Assembly (NCBI GenBank): GCA_930367215.1
Contig: OV884056.1
Span: 196,457,310 to 196,521,309 of the forward strand
Reading direction: 5' to 3'
From: Pollenia angustigena
Lineage: Eukaryota; Arthropoda; Insecta; Diptera; Polleniidae
DNA: 64,000 nucleotides
Shown: positions 1 to 10,546 of the stretch, piece after piece
Layout: every line of letters starts with the position of its first letter
How positions within the stretch are numbered: the first letter of the stretch is position 1
The notes under the pieces: model-generated
Seen by the model: only the letters and a program-made list of their open reading frames with translations
The model's database searches: none
Told to the model about the DNA's origin: nothing
Made by a program: the position numbers and the translations under genes

Positions 1-77
1 TTCACATTACAAAATTTTTGGAAAAAAAACATTAACAAACTTTTGAATTGAAAGATAGACAAACATAATACACTTAC

Positions 78-387
78 CTGATATACTTAAACACAGACGG
101 GTATTTGTTTTAAAACGACCATTGGGTGTTAACATGTAAATCGATGGTGGCTTGAAAGGAAATTCTCGGGGAAACAATAAGGTACCGTGATAGTAACCAC
201 CATAATAGGGTGAGTCTTCAGGACCTTTAACAACATAATGCCATTCTAAAATGTTATTGGGTAAGGGCTCTGCGGTGATGTAAGGCAAGGGATCACGTTT
301 TAAACGCATATAATCCTGTTTCATTCGTGATACAGCTGTGGGCTGTTTACGCCCGGAAGATGAACTGGGCATTTTTTTAACTTCCAT
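78..387 (-). CDS. UBE2J2/Ubc6-like E2 enzyme, first coding exon (5' partial gene)
   Basis: This is the N-terminal half of a ubiquitin-conjugating enzyme of the UBE2J2 (Ubc6) family, tail-anchored E2s of the ER membrane that act in ER-associated degradation. The protein shows the family's QDYMRLKRDPLP, EWHYVVKGPEDSPYYGGYYHG and FPFKPPSIYMLTPNGRF blocks, then NTRLCLSIS, whose Cys is the catalytic residue. ATG codons lie at 387 and 372. Starting at 372 puts the Cys at residue 94, the position I recall for human UBE2J2, so 372 is the likelier start; 387 adds five residues. The exon ends at 78 at a good donor (CAG/GTAAGTG) in phase 1. The rest of the UBC fold and the membrane anchor lie beyond the left edge. 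Reading on past the donor gives unrelated residues and a stop, which is intron. The closest fly protein I recall is CG5823. Confidence 0.93.
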
Positions 388-402
388 AGCTGTTTTTAGC
401 AA

Positions 403-1507
403 TAGTAACTAAACAAGAAATTTGATAGCTAAAAAATATAAAAGTAATTAAAGTTTGGAATTATTTACGGTTTAAGAGCTTGCAACATTTCCAAAGAAAA
501 GAACTTCTAAAAAGTACACGTGTCTTTTTTGTAAAAGTAACAAAAAAAGACAAAGATGAATTAATTTTGTATTAAAGTTTGTATTTGTTTTTCTTTTAAG
601 TGCGATAGCTGTATAAATAACATACTTTAGTAAATATATTTTGCAAAAATAGCTTTTTATGTTTTTATTTTAAACGCGTAAGGAAAATTTGGAAAAATAT
701 CAACAATAAAAATGTAAATAAATGGTTCATTTTAATATTCTCCACTTGGCGGCCCTGAACTTCGCGTATTGTTTTTTTTTATATTATTTTTTCTTATTTT
801 TGTTGTATGCTCTTTTTAACTATAAACAATTAATAATACTTACTAGGGGAGCGTCCAGCTCCCCCAACACACTTGTTTTACCTTTTTCCCGATGCAGTCT
901 TATGAACTTTTAAATTTTGTTTTTTATAAATTGGTTTACAATTGCAAGCTGCGACTGCTTATTTAAATCCACTCACTTCCTTGTTCAAGATGTCTTCACC
1001 TTTACCTTTTTTCGATTTAATTTCTTGATGTGACCACTTTTGACTCGTACTTGGGATCACAGGTAATAAAAACACCAATTAAAAACAATATAAATTTTAG
1101 TAAAATACGTAGTAGTTACTAGTCGATTACGTTGAAGTTGATTTTAATATGCTGGAATTTTTTTGTTTAAGTTTTTATTTTCTTACTGCTTTTGTATTAG
1201 TTTTAAATGTTTTTTTCGTAATAGCTTTTATTTGTTTTTCAATATTTTAGTTATTTTTTCTCAAAAAATTTCACTTGTCTTGAAAAATTTCTGCATTTTC
1301 TTTACAATTTTTTAGTGATGTCACGAGTTCAAATTGTTATCGATTGGTTATCGATAAGAATGATAACTGTTTTCTTAAATTAAGGCGTTATTACACCGAC
1401 AATTGATAATAGTTGCAGGGTTCGGAGAAAAAAAGTTTGCCTTTTCAACGATAAACAAATTTAATCTCTTTTTTTACACCCTTCACCATAATACAATAAA
1501 AGTTTAA
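403..1507. other. Intergenic: 5' flank of the UBE2J2-like gene
   Basis: This AT-rich stretch must hold the promoter and 5' UTR of the leftward UBE2J2-like gene. I see no second gene. Short open frames here are AT-rich and have no recognisable domains. No clear TATA box stands at a convincing distance from the start codon. Confidence 0.5.
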
Positions 1508-1649
1508 TCACCCTTATTGTGTTTGGCGTTTTTAAAATACGCCTACGACTGTTTGGTAATAGATCAAAGGAAATAAGTTCACGATCTCTTTAATCTATTA
1601 CCAAACAGTCGTAGGCGTATTTTAAATACGCCAAACACAATAAGGGTGA
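1508..1649. mobile_element. Hairpin MITE, ~142 bp
   Basis: The two halves (about 1508-1565 and 1593-1649) are near-perfect reverse complements, beginning TCACCCTTATTGTGTTTGGC and ending in its complement, around a short spacer. The only visible differences are a base or two in the run of T near GCGT. This is a miniature inverted-repeat element or a foldback of unknown superfamily. No clear target-site duplication was found. The RNA would form a long hairpin. Confidence 0.8.
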
Positions 1650-1692
1650 ATATATTCCGCTGTTGCGGTGTTGTAAATGTTAGTACGTTAGT

Positions 1693-2505
1693 ACACGATC
1701 AAGTTTTTCCTTTCAATTCCTTTCAGTTGGCAATACACTCTCACTTTTTTGCTAACCCACTCACTCTTGTTAAATTGACCACGAGATTGCTTCAAATTTA
1801 ACTTTCCATTTGTTTAGCAATTTTACGTTGAATTTAACTACAAGTTTGTATTTATAAATTGTTTTCTTGATGACATCTTGAAAGTAAATTGTAAGCAATT
1901 TACTTCGGCCAAAATGTCAAGTTTTTCTTGACAGTTTTCTGCATATACTGTTTGTCAAAATTAACATAGATTGAAAGCTGTGAAGTAGGCTGAACTCAAT
2001 TTGTAAGCAATTTACTTTCAAGATGTCATCAAGAAAACAATTTATTACATACAGTCTACAACTGACATGAAATGCTTAACATTAACATTAAAATGATGTT
2101 AGTGTTAAGTACAGACTCATCATGTTAGAGGTTTTCTCATGTTATAACACGGTTGTTAATGCAAATGTTTTAACAACGCTTTTATAACAATCTTGTTATA
2201 ACAGCAAAGCATGTCAGTTGTAGACGGGGAGTAAAGACAAACTGGTCATTAGCTGTTAAATTGAAAGGAAAATGGCCAAGCAAATGGAAAGGTGAAATTG
2301 AAAGCAATCTCGTGGTCATTTTAATAAGTGTGAGTGTGTTGGTACAAAAAAGTGAGTGTATTGCAAATTAAATAAAATTGAAAAGCAAAATTGATCGTCG
2401 GGCCACCAGGTTGAACATTGCGTGCAGCCTACGTCAGTTTTCAATTTTTGGAAGTTTTGACAAACAGTATATGTAAAAGACTATCAAGATAGACTTGATC
2501 GTGTG
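1693..2505. mobile_element. Foldback-type element with two nested MITEs
   Basis: The outer arms are inverted relative to each other: the segment around 1725-1830 (CAATACACTC, then GACCACGAGATTGCTT) reappears reverse-complemented around 2270-2370 at roughly 80% identity, and ACACGATCAAG marks both ends. Two smaller palindromes sit inside: about 1858-2043, with arms around GATGACATCTTGAAAGTAAA, and 2045-2232, described separately. I infer serial insertion into an older foldback element. The order has not been dated. Confidence 0.65.
2045..2232. mobile_element. MITE family with GTCTACAACTGACATG ends, copy 1
   Basis: The terminal inverted repeats are GTCTACAACTGACATG at 2054 and its complement ending at 2225. 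The interior is rich in GTTAA/TTAAC palindromes. A second copy, in the opposite orientation, lies at 51275-51446 and shares the interior and about 10 bp beyond each repeat (TTACATACA on one side, GGGGAGT on the other). That defines the family and its approximate ends. No coding capacity. Confidence 0.8.
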
Positions 2506-4119
2506 CCTGCAGGACAACTACAATAACAAGTTCTACAAGGATAACGATGAAAACCACTATTGTATTTTTTTGTTGCTTTTGCTGGCCGATATGGGTAAAC
2601 AGCAGATTCCCGATTTGCGTCGTTAATGGGGAGCGTAGAAATGCGACGCAAATCGGATCACTTTATAAATGCACTGATTTTTTTTTATTGATTGAATCAA
2701 AAATATAAATTTTTAGCAAGACATTCTATTTATGATAAAAAAAAATGGTTTGGTTACGTGTTATTCTATATATTTATTTCAGCAAGTGGGTTTAGTCCAT
2801 AGCTGGGGAGTTTGGATTAGAATTAGAAATCATTACGATTAGAGAAATAAAATAATCTAATCATTAGAATTGAATTTTGATAAAAATTTCAGATTACTAA
2901 TTGATTTTATTAGAAATAATCAAAATTCTAATCACAATAAGTGACGATTAGCATTTCTAATCAAATCTAATCAAAACTAATCCAAAAAATAATTGATTAG
3001 ATTTCTTGATTATTTTTGATTAGAAATGTAATCGTCACTAATTGTGATTAGATAAATAAAAGAAAAAAACTCCGTGCATTTTTACTTACCAATAATTTTA
3101 AACACTTTAATTTGAATAAAACAAAAATTACAATCTTACAAAACAAAGATTTTACTTTCAATGTTAAGTAAACAAAAAAATTATACTTGTACTCAGAGAC
3201 CTGCGCCGTCAAGTTTTGTCGGCGGCGGCGGCTTGCAAAAATATTGCCGGCGGCGGCTCAAAGCCGGCTAAGCCGACTTAAACTTAGGCCAATTTAAAAA
3301 TTATTTTTTTTACCAACTTTCATATTTTAGTTTGCATAATAAAACTAATTTGCATATATACTTATTTTAATGCTTGTGGACTATTATCTATTCCTAAATG
3401 AGATTTTAAATTTTTTCCGCAAAACCTTTGAAAATATTCAAGGACTATATCTTACTCATTTACATTTTGTTTTATTAAAAAAATAACTGGTTTTATCTAT
3501 ATATATTAAATTGTCACGTTACTGACTCACTGATTCATCATCGCACAGCCTAAACGCCTGAAGCTAAACACTTGAAATTTGGACCAGAGGTTGATCACTT
3601 CCCAAATCGATCCACTAAGACGGGATTTTTGGATATTCAAATGTTTAGGGGGTAAAAAAGGGTAATAACGTGAAAATGCGGTAACGTTATATCTCCAAAA
3701 CTAAAAGAGATACAAACAAAATTTAATACTTATCGTTGTTCTTTAGAAAAATAAGCGGACAGGTGTCTGGTACTTTTTTGAAATTTGACCCTATTGGGGA
3801 GTAAACGGGTAAAACCTGAATTTTGGTACTTTTTTGACACCCCATATATCTTTTGAACCAATAAACATAGAAACAAAGTTTATACCACATTCGAAACTTA
3901 TCAAACAAATACGAATATGAATTTGGTACTTTTTCGAAATTCGAACATTTAAGGGATGAAAATCGTGACTAATTTTGGTACTTTTTTTACAAAATATTTT
4001 TCTCCATTCATTGACATATTCGTACTAAATTATGGGCTTCCACTACAATACTGAAATTTTTGATACTTTAATGGGGGGAAAAAATAGTACCAAAAAAAGG
4101 AAATACGGGAAATTTGATA

Positions 4120-5060
4120 TTTTTCTTTAGCTTTTGGGTTAGAAACATAAAATTCAAGATGCAATGTCCTGTGTGGTTAAGAATCCATAAGGGGAAGTTT
4201 TTGGTACTTTTCTGTTCATTAACTGGTACTTTTTGAATTTCCGTTAGTATTGGACCTAGAAACATGAAATTTATCATGCAAGGTCTTGAGTGAATGACAA
4301 TCTGTTAGAGAGATATTTTTGGTACTTTTTCGTATTTTAACTGGTACTTTTATTAAATTTTCGCTTATATTGGTCTTATGAACATAACATTAAACCTGCA
4401 AGGTCTGAGTGAATGAGAATCTCTGAAAGGGCTTATTGGTACTTTTTATTTCTTAAACTGGTACTTTTTGAATATCCGTTAATATTGGACCTGAAACATA
4501 AAATTCAAGATGCAATGCCCTGAGTGGATAAGAATGTATTAGAATGAAGTTTTTGGTACCTTTTTGTTCTTTAACTGGTACTTTTTGAATTTCCGTTAGT
4601 ATTGGACCTAGAAACATAAAATTAAACATGCAAGGTCCTGAGTGAATGAGAATCTGTAAGAGGGCTTTTTGGTACTTTTTTGTTCTTTAACTGGTACTTT
4701 TGAATTTCCGTTAATATTGAACCTAGAATAATAAAATTCAACATGCAATGTTCTGAGTGGATGAGAATCTATAAGAGGGAGTTGTTTGGTACTTTTTTAT
4801 TCATTAACAGGTACTTTTTGATTTTCTGTTAGTATTGGACCCAGAAAGATAAAATTAAACATGAATGAGAATTTGTAAGAGGGGTTTTGGTACTATTTTG
4901 TTCTTTAACTGGTACCTTTTTATTTCCGCATTTATTGGATCTAGAATCATAAAATAAATATGCAAGGTCCTGAGTGAAAGAGAAACTGTAAGAAGGATTT
5001 TTTGGTACTTTTTCGTTCTCTTACTGGTACTTTTTTTATAAACTGGTACTTTTTTTAATT
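4120..5060 (+). repeat. Tandem repeat, unit ~117 bp, about 7-8 units
   Basis: The motif CTGGTACTTTTTGAATTTCC followed by GTTAGTATTGGACCTAGAA recurs at about 4221, 4341, 4458, 4576, 4690, 4806 and 4907. The spacings are 119, 117, 118, 114, 116 and about 101 bp. Each unit also carries a CATGCAA(G/T)GTCCTGAGTG box. The units have clearly diverged. A second, shorter block follows at 5160-5650. The array sits inside the Helitron-like element, where internal minisatellites are common. Confidence 0.85.
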
Positions 5061-5159
5061 TAATATTTATTTTTGTGCATTAAATAAAAAAAAAAAAAAA
5101 TAGGTGTCTGGTACATTTACGAAATTCTGTCGTTTTAGATAGTAAACGGGTAAAACCTG

Positions 5160-5650
5160 TATTTTGGAACTGAAAACACTGAAATTTTTGATACTTTGAT
5201 GGGGGGAAAAATAGTACCAAAAAAAGTAAATACGGGAAATTTTGATGTTTTTCATTAGCTGTTTGGTTCTACAACTGGTATTTTTTTAATTATCGTTAGT
5301 ATTGGACCTTAAAACATAAGATTCAACATGCAATGTCCTGAGTGGATAAGAATCTATTGCGAAACTTGTTGGTACTTTTTTATTCATTAACAAGAACTTT
5401 TTGATTTTCCATCATGCAAGGTCCTGAGTGAATGAGAATCTGTAAGAAGGGGTTTGGTACTATTTTGTTCTTTAACTGGTACCTTTTTTATTTCCGCATC
5501 TATTGGATCTAGAAACATAAAATAAATATGCAAGGTCCTGAGTATAAGAGAATCTATAAGACGGATTTTTTGGAACTTTTTCGTTCTCTAACTGGTACTT
5601 TTTTTTATAAACTGGTACTTTTTTTAAAAAAATATTTATTTGTGTGCAAT
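5160..5650 (+). repeat. Second block of the ~117-bp repeat
   Basis: These are three to four diverged units with the same GGTACTTTTT, TTGGAYCT and CATGCAAGGTCCTGAGTG boxes as the array just upstream. The two blocks are separated by a segment related to 3720-3800 and 6440-6510 (GACAGGTGTCTGGTAC), so the larger region looks like a higher-order duplication. Confidence 0.7.
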
Positions 5651-7365
5651 AAATAAAAAAAAGTAAATAATTGTCTGGTACTTTTACGAAATTCGGCCGT
5701 TTTCATAAAAATTAAAAAAAAAAATTATACAACATTTGTAACTTATCTAAAAACTACAAATGCATATTTGGTACCTTTTCGAAATTCGAACATTTAAGGG
5801 ATGAAAATCGTACCTATGTTTGTTACTTTTTCAAAAGATTTTTTCGCCATCTATTTATCTTCCATCGCAAAGCCTAAACGTCTGAAGCTAAAAGGTTGAC
5901 ATTTGGACCAGGGGCTGGCCTCTCGCCAAACGATCCTGCTAAGCTCATACCTCCTAAACTAAAAGAGATGAAAAACATTAACACTTATTGGTGTTCATTA
6001 GAAAAATTTGCTAACCTCATATCTCCTTAACTAAAAGAGATACAAAAATTTAATACTTATTATTGTTCATTAAAAAAATAAACCGACGGGTTTCTGTTAC
6101 TTTTGTGAGGTACGGCCTTTTTGGGGTGCAAAAGGGTAAATAAAAATTATATCAAATTCTAACTTATCTAAAAAATACAAAACAGATTTGGACCTGTTTT
6201 GAAATTCAAACGTTTAAGGTGTAAAAATCGTTCCAAATTTTGTTAATTTTTTCACAACATTTTTCTCCATCTATCTATATAATATAAAACTGTAAAGTTA
6301 CTGACTGACACATTCTAAGATCCTGAAGCTAAAAAGCTGACATTTGCACCGAAGGCTGGCCTCTCGCCATCTCGATCCCGCTTACCTCAAAAATCCAAAA
6401 CTAAAAGAGATACACAAAATTTAACACTTAATGTTGTTCATTAAAAAAATAAGAGGACAGGTGTCTGATACTTTTTCGAAACTTGGTCCTTTTGGGGAGA
6501 AAACGCGTAAAACCTGTACATATTTTGGAGCCTTTTTGTCACGCCACCACTGTATGTACATTAGAGACACAACATTTCTGGACATCATTGCCCCAAGGGA
6601 CTATATCTTATGGGCAATATGGGATAATAAAACACATTTTTCAGTTCAATTTAAGCTTAACATTTTTTTTGCTCAATTGGCGATGCCCCTCACGCCCACC
6701 AAAGTTTTTTACATCCCATGACAAAAACGGACAGCTATAGGCTCCAACTATAACATTGAAATTGTTAATACATAAATGGGGAGAAAAAAGTATCAAAAAG
6801 GATAATACGGGAAATTAACTTTCTTTCATTTGCTTTTGTGTTCTACGAGTCGTACTTTTTAAATTTTCTATATTGAACTTAAAAGCACAAATTTATAGGT
6901 GCAAAGTCCTGTGTCAATATCAACCTATGAGATGAAAAATGTTGGAACTATTTTGCTAAAACCTATTTACATATACTTTAACATATAAATATGTTCATGA
7001 AAGAAAAGGCCTGATTACAAAGTAGCGGACTAAATGCTAGAATTTAAACAAATTTAAACGAAGAAAAATAAGCTTTGGCATACAAATATGTTCACGAAGG
7101 AAAAGGAGACGCTAACGAAGTAGCGGTTTAAATGCTAGTTAAAAATAAAAAGAATGGAAAATTTTTTTTTCCCAGTTTTGGTTATGCATTTCTTGTAGGG
7201 AATATTCGATTAAATGACTGTGACCGGCGGCTGATTTTAAGCCGACTTTAGTCGATAAATTTTCGGCGGCGGCTGTTAAAAATAATCGGCGGCGCGGCTC
7301 AGCCGGCTTAAGCCGTCAAGGCGCAGGTCTCTGCTTGTACTTCCTCAAAACACGTTGAAAATTAA

Positions 7366-7502
7366 GTGCCGGTTCACACACGTCAAGTTTGACACGTCTT
7401 GAGCTTTTAGGAGAGAAGGGAAAAGAGAATGCCATATATTTTCCCCTCTCTCCTAAAAACTCAAGACTTGAAGAGTTAAACTTGACGTGTGTGAACCAGC
7501 AC
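7366..7502. mobile_element. Hairpin MITE family with GTGCCGGTTCACACACGTC ends, copy 1
   Basis: The termini GTGCCGGTTCACACACGTC and GACGTGTGTGAACCAGCAC are inverted. The whole 137 bp folds back on itself through CTTTTAGGAGAGA and TCTCTCCTAAAA. It is flanked by a 3-bp duplication TAA (7363-7365, 7503-7505). Copy 2 is at 51104-51245, and half of a third copy is at 48307-48381. The 3-bp A/T duplication suggests a PIF/Harbinger-like source, but that is inference. Confidence 0.85.
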
Positions 7503-7945
7503 TAACATTAATAATAACACAACAACAAAGTGGACCAGCTGTGTCAAGTGTTTAGTTTAAGAACAGTGTGGTCCGTATGCAATTTTATGCAATATTCAAA
7601 AACTGTTACATTATGTAAATATAGCAACAAATGTGAGAAATAAATATTTTCTTTTCACAAAAATAGTTAAAAATAGTTGATCTAATCAAATCTAATCAAA
7701 AATAATCAAGAAATCTAATCAATTATTTTTTGGATTAGTTTTGATTAGATTTGATTAGAAATGCTAATCGTCACTAATTGTGATTAGATTTTTGATTATT
7801 TCTAATCTAATCAATTAGTAATCGTCTAAAATGGCTGACTAATCATAATTAATCAATTTTTCAGCACAATTAAAATTTCTAATCCAATTGCTAATCATTA
7901 GGATTTCTAATCATTATTCCCAAGCTATGCTTTCTTACTTGTTGA

Positions 7946-8379
7946 GTTTAAAGAAGAAGTCATTATTTTACAAATGCGAAATTCACTAAAAAAAGGACAA
8001 TCTACTGTCCTTTTTTTTTGAAAAGTCTTAAAGAACATCGTAATAAAAAGGACTGTAAAAGGTCACCGTAACTTCAAAAAACATTTTTGTTTACGATTTT
8101 AAAATTTTGTATTATAAACGAAATGTTTCTTTAATTTCGGTTTATTTAATTATTTGATAAAAATTATTTTTTCACCGAGTTTTTTTGAAATTTTGCTATA
8201 TTGCTATATTATCTCGACTTAAGATGTTTTATCAAAATTCCACAGATTTGTATAATGTGGTTTTGTTAGTTTCGATAAGTACTTTAAATAACTTTAAATC
8301 TAATGAGTCATACATATGCACTAAATGATTAAGGTCGTGACCTACTTGTCAAGAAAACCTGGCATTATCCGCTTTACGT
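7946..8379. other. Intergenic, nothing identified
   Basis: AT-rich sequence between the GATTAG element and a transposon-protein relic. I see no gene, no RNA gene and no clear repeat boundaries here. Confidence 0.4.
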
Positions 8380-8760
8380 GTGAAAAAGAGGATTTTATGA
8401 CACAGACACTAGTATCGCAATCGCTCCAAGTAAGAAAGTAAAAACTGGGATTCGAGATATTATTGAGGAATAATTTACTCCAAGTTTAGGAACTAAGAGC
8501 GAAAAACAAGATGAAAAATTTCACCAAGATCTTGAAGCAATGGAAAAGCGTTATCAAGGACATTGGGATCAGCCCATGATGGGTGACTACTGCTGGATAT
8601 TAATTCGTGAAACATCGTCGCAATACAATGAAGAAAACGAGAGGGAAAAAATACCACGTTTTCAATGAAGAAAACGAGAGGAAAAAAATATCACGTTTTC
8701 AATGAAGAAAACGAGAGGAAAAAAATATCACGTTTTCAATGAAGCTGGACTGCAACTTTT
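8380..8760 (+). pseudogene. Relic of a transposon-encoded protein, with a triplicated 37-bp segment
   Basis: The + strand encodes EKFHQDLEAMEKRYQGHWDQ followed by PMMGDYCWILIRE. I recognise this as the C-terminal signature of an uncharacterised protein found in many arthropod transposons (a GERFHQD...EKRYQG...MMADYCW block). Upstream residues are broken by stops. From about 8628 a 37-bp unit (AATGAAGAAAACGAGAGG to CACGTTTTC) is repeated three times in tandem with few changes, which extends the C-terminal frame. The fragment stops just before the Helitron at 8766. Superfamily not assigned. Confidence 0.55.
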
Positions 8761-8765
8761 TTTAA

Positions 8766-9584
8766 TCTATATAAATACAAATGAATTGATGTTCGTTGTT
8801 TATCGCATGACATGAGAACGACTGAACCGATTTGGCTAATTGTTTTTTTTAATGTTCGTAAAAGTCCGAATAAGGTTTGTAGAGAAAAAAAAGTTACCCA
8901 CGCCTACTTCTGCCCATATTTTTACCGATTATCTAAAATTCCTATTTACCCTAATTTGCTATATATAAAAATACAAAAAAAAATTATTTCTTTATAGATT
9001 CATCTCAAACTTGGTACAAATTATTACTTATCCTTGGGCTATGACCCGTACAAGTATAAAGGACCACGCAAATTTGTATGCCCACTTTTGTCAAAATATT
9101 TAAAAACGGTATACGTCGACTACTAACGACTGGACCGATTTGGCTAATTTCTTTCTTTTCCGTAAGTAAGTGTTTGCGGAATTAACCTTGAATATTGCCA
9201 GTTCCCGTGTCGGAAAACCATCCGCTTTCTTTGTTTATGTGGTGTATCATAAAGCATTTCAATGAATAAAACGGTGATGTCACAGCAAACCAATTGGAAA
9301 CAAATATTTTTTTGTTTGGATTGGTTACTTGAATGTCGATCTTGCAATCGAAATGTTGAGATTGATTGCGTTTTAAAATATTAATAACACATGACCAAAA
9401 TCTATCTATGTATGTATGTATATAAATAAAAAAAAAAATCATACACACAATGATTACTCAAAAACAATGTTTTTCTCTTTTTTACTTTATTTCCACATTT
9501 GCAATAGATTTTCAGTAATTCACAAAACGATCGCAAGCAAATTTGTTGAAATTGGGACAGGACAATGTCTGTCGGGTCAGCTAG
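8766..9584 (+). mobile_element. Short Helitron, deletion derivative with helicase tail
   Basis: It starts TCTATATAAATAC after a host A, and ends CAGCTAG before a host T, behind the hairpin GACAGGACAATGTCTGTC. The ends match the longer Helitron at 25829-28262. Around 9190-9290 the + strand carries a decayed stretch matching the C-terminal end of that element's helicase (CSRVGK-P..FFVY, then VYHKAFQ and a stop). This copy is therefore an internal deletion of a helicase-bearing element. It has no intact frame. Confidence 0.85.
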
Positions 9585-9698
9585 TTTTTAATATACATAG
9601 ACAAATTGAATAGCATTAGTTATATATTTATATACATACATATGTACATATATTTCATACTATTTATGAAAAACTAAATAAATGTATGAAATAATAAT

Positions 9699-9990
9699 AA
9701 ATTTCAAAAGATTTTGTTATTCGTGCTTAATTCCCAGTTTTTATTATTGATAAAAACACTTGAAATTTATTGTTGATGGGATAAGCTATTCCTATGCATT
9801 TCACTGGTTGCTTAGGCCAGATCATCAGGAAACTTCATCCATAAAGGAATAGCTTATCCCATCAACAATAAATTTCAAGTGTTTTTATCAATAATAAAAA
9901 CTGGGAATTAAGCACGAATAACAAAATCTTTTGAAATTAAAATTTTGTATTCCCAAAAATTGAAATTACTTTTTGATAATAATAATAAAT
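9699..9990. mobile_element. Two Penelope-like fragments joined head to head
   Basis: The left part (9699-9845, minus strand) is the 3' part of the repeat also seen at 20 and 22 kb, including a degenerate hammerhead ribozyme. The right part (from 9846, plus strand) is the same repeat starting at GGAATAGCTTATCCC, the predicted first bases after the cleavage site. The arms are nearly identical over about 95 bp (through TTTTTATCAATAATAAAAAC and GCACGAATAACAAAATC). AATAATAA-type sequence occurs at both outer flanks and may be a target duplication. Confidence 0.75.
9786..9836 (-). ncRNA. Hammerhead ribozyme, degenerate, Penelope-associated
   Basis: The minus strand reads UUUC-CUGAUGA-(U)CUGG-loop-CCAG(U)-GAAA-UGCAU-A-GGAA. 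All invariant core bases are present. Stem II is only 4 bp because its first pair is U-U. Stem III is AUGCAU, two bases shorter than in the other copies. Stem I is UUUC with GGAA. Cleavage would fall after the A at 9793. Activity is probably weak or lost. Confidence 0.65.
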
Positions 9991-10291
9991 AGTTCAATAA
10001 AATAACCACAATACTAATAATGTATGAAATTATTAAAAATATTTGTGTCCCTTATATGTTTGCCGACGCTGTAAATAATTTTACTAAGTTTTATTGGAAT
10101 CGGTACATACTTGACCATAGCTTCAATACAAACACCACTCCCGAAACTAGCGTTCAATACAATACCATAACTTATTAGTAGGCATAAGATTTTCGTGCAC
10201 TAAGAAATAGAAAATATGCGCATAAAATGTGCACTAAAAACTTGAAAAGTTTCCATAAAAAATTGTTTTTTTAATTTTACTAACAAAAATG
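9991..10291. other. Intergenic, nothing identified
   Basis: AT-rich unique-looking DNA. No open frame, RNA gene or repeat was recognised. Confidence 0.4.
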
Positions 10292-10546
10292 CCCAGTAAA
10301 AACTTCGCCTACAAAATAATGTGTTAAGTAATCAGAAAAACTAAAAAGCACTACTTACAATTCTACTGAAATAACCAATGAATTTTACAAGGGATGTCCC
10401 AAAAAGAACGCATTCAAAAGAAAATCATTTTTTTACAAGCACACACCCAGAAATAAGTAGTAATAGAAGCAGTTAAAGATGAAAGCTAATAAATAATGAG
10501 TGAGAGAAGCTATTCATTTTGAAAAAGTAGTCGAAGTTTTTACTGG
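10292..10546. mobile_element. MITE family with CCCAGTAAAAACTTCG ends, copy 1
   Basis: The termini are CCCAGTAAAAACTTCGCC and GTCGAAGTTTTTACTGG, inverted. The interior includes TGTGTTAAGTAATCAG and GGGATGTCCCAAAA, all shared with copy 2 at 42062-42320 at high similarity. About 255 bp and non-coding. Copy 2 has a 3-bp ATA duplication; none is clear here. Confidence 0.85.

Larger units (their letters stand above)
3496..7138 (+). mobile_element. Helitron-like element nested in hAT A
   Basis: The 5' end TCTATATATATTAAATTG follows a host A. The 3' end is CTAG before a host T (7135-7139), preceded by a short hairpin (CGCTA-ACGAAG-TAGCG). TC/CTRR ends, insertion between A and T and a sub-terminal hairpin are Helitron hallmarks. 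The last 60 bp is partly duplicated (about 6990-7035). The interior is non-coding: repeats of 'CTAAACG(C/T)CTGAAGCTAAA' and 'AAAACTAAAAGAGATAC' plus the 117-bp satellite-like blocks. Related sequence in the opposite orientation lies at about 41880-43010. No Rep/helicase frame was seen. Confidence 0.7.
3194..7333. mobile_element. hAT element A, non-autonomous, perfect 8-bp TSD
   Basis: The element begins CAGAGACCTGCGCCGTCAAG and ends with the complement CTTGACGGC-type repeat closing in GCGCAGGTCTCTG. It is flanked by the exact 8-bp duplication CTTGTACT (3186-3193 and 7334-7341). An 8-bp duplication and CAGRG-type ends are hallmarks of the hAT superfamily. Both sub-terminal regions carry GC-rich clusters of CGGCGGCGGC and AAGCCGGCTTAAGCCG, which stand out in AT-rich DNA. 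No transposase remains. Most of its 4.14 kb is a nested Helitron-like element (3496-7138). It sits inside the GATTAG repeat element. Confidence 0.88.
2776..7945. mobile_element. Long-inverted-repeat element rich in GATTAG motifs, split by a later hAT
   Basis: The stretch about 2810-3055 consists of many GATTAG/CTAATC-type motifs. Its reverse complement, clearly the same repeat, lies at about 7675-7925. The ends read CATAGCTGGGGAG and, complemented, CATAGCTTGGGAAT. Similarity extends a little further out (AGCAAGTGGG against ACAAGTAAG). Removing the hAT at 3194-7333 and the MITE at 7366-7502 leaves an element of roughly 0.9 kb. No clear flanking duplication. Confidence 0.6.

Noticed and set aside
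6431..6740. Two overlapping frames in the Helitron-like repeat region
   Set aside because: They lie within diverged non-coding repeat units. No domain, and the two frames overlap each other.
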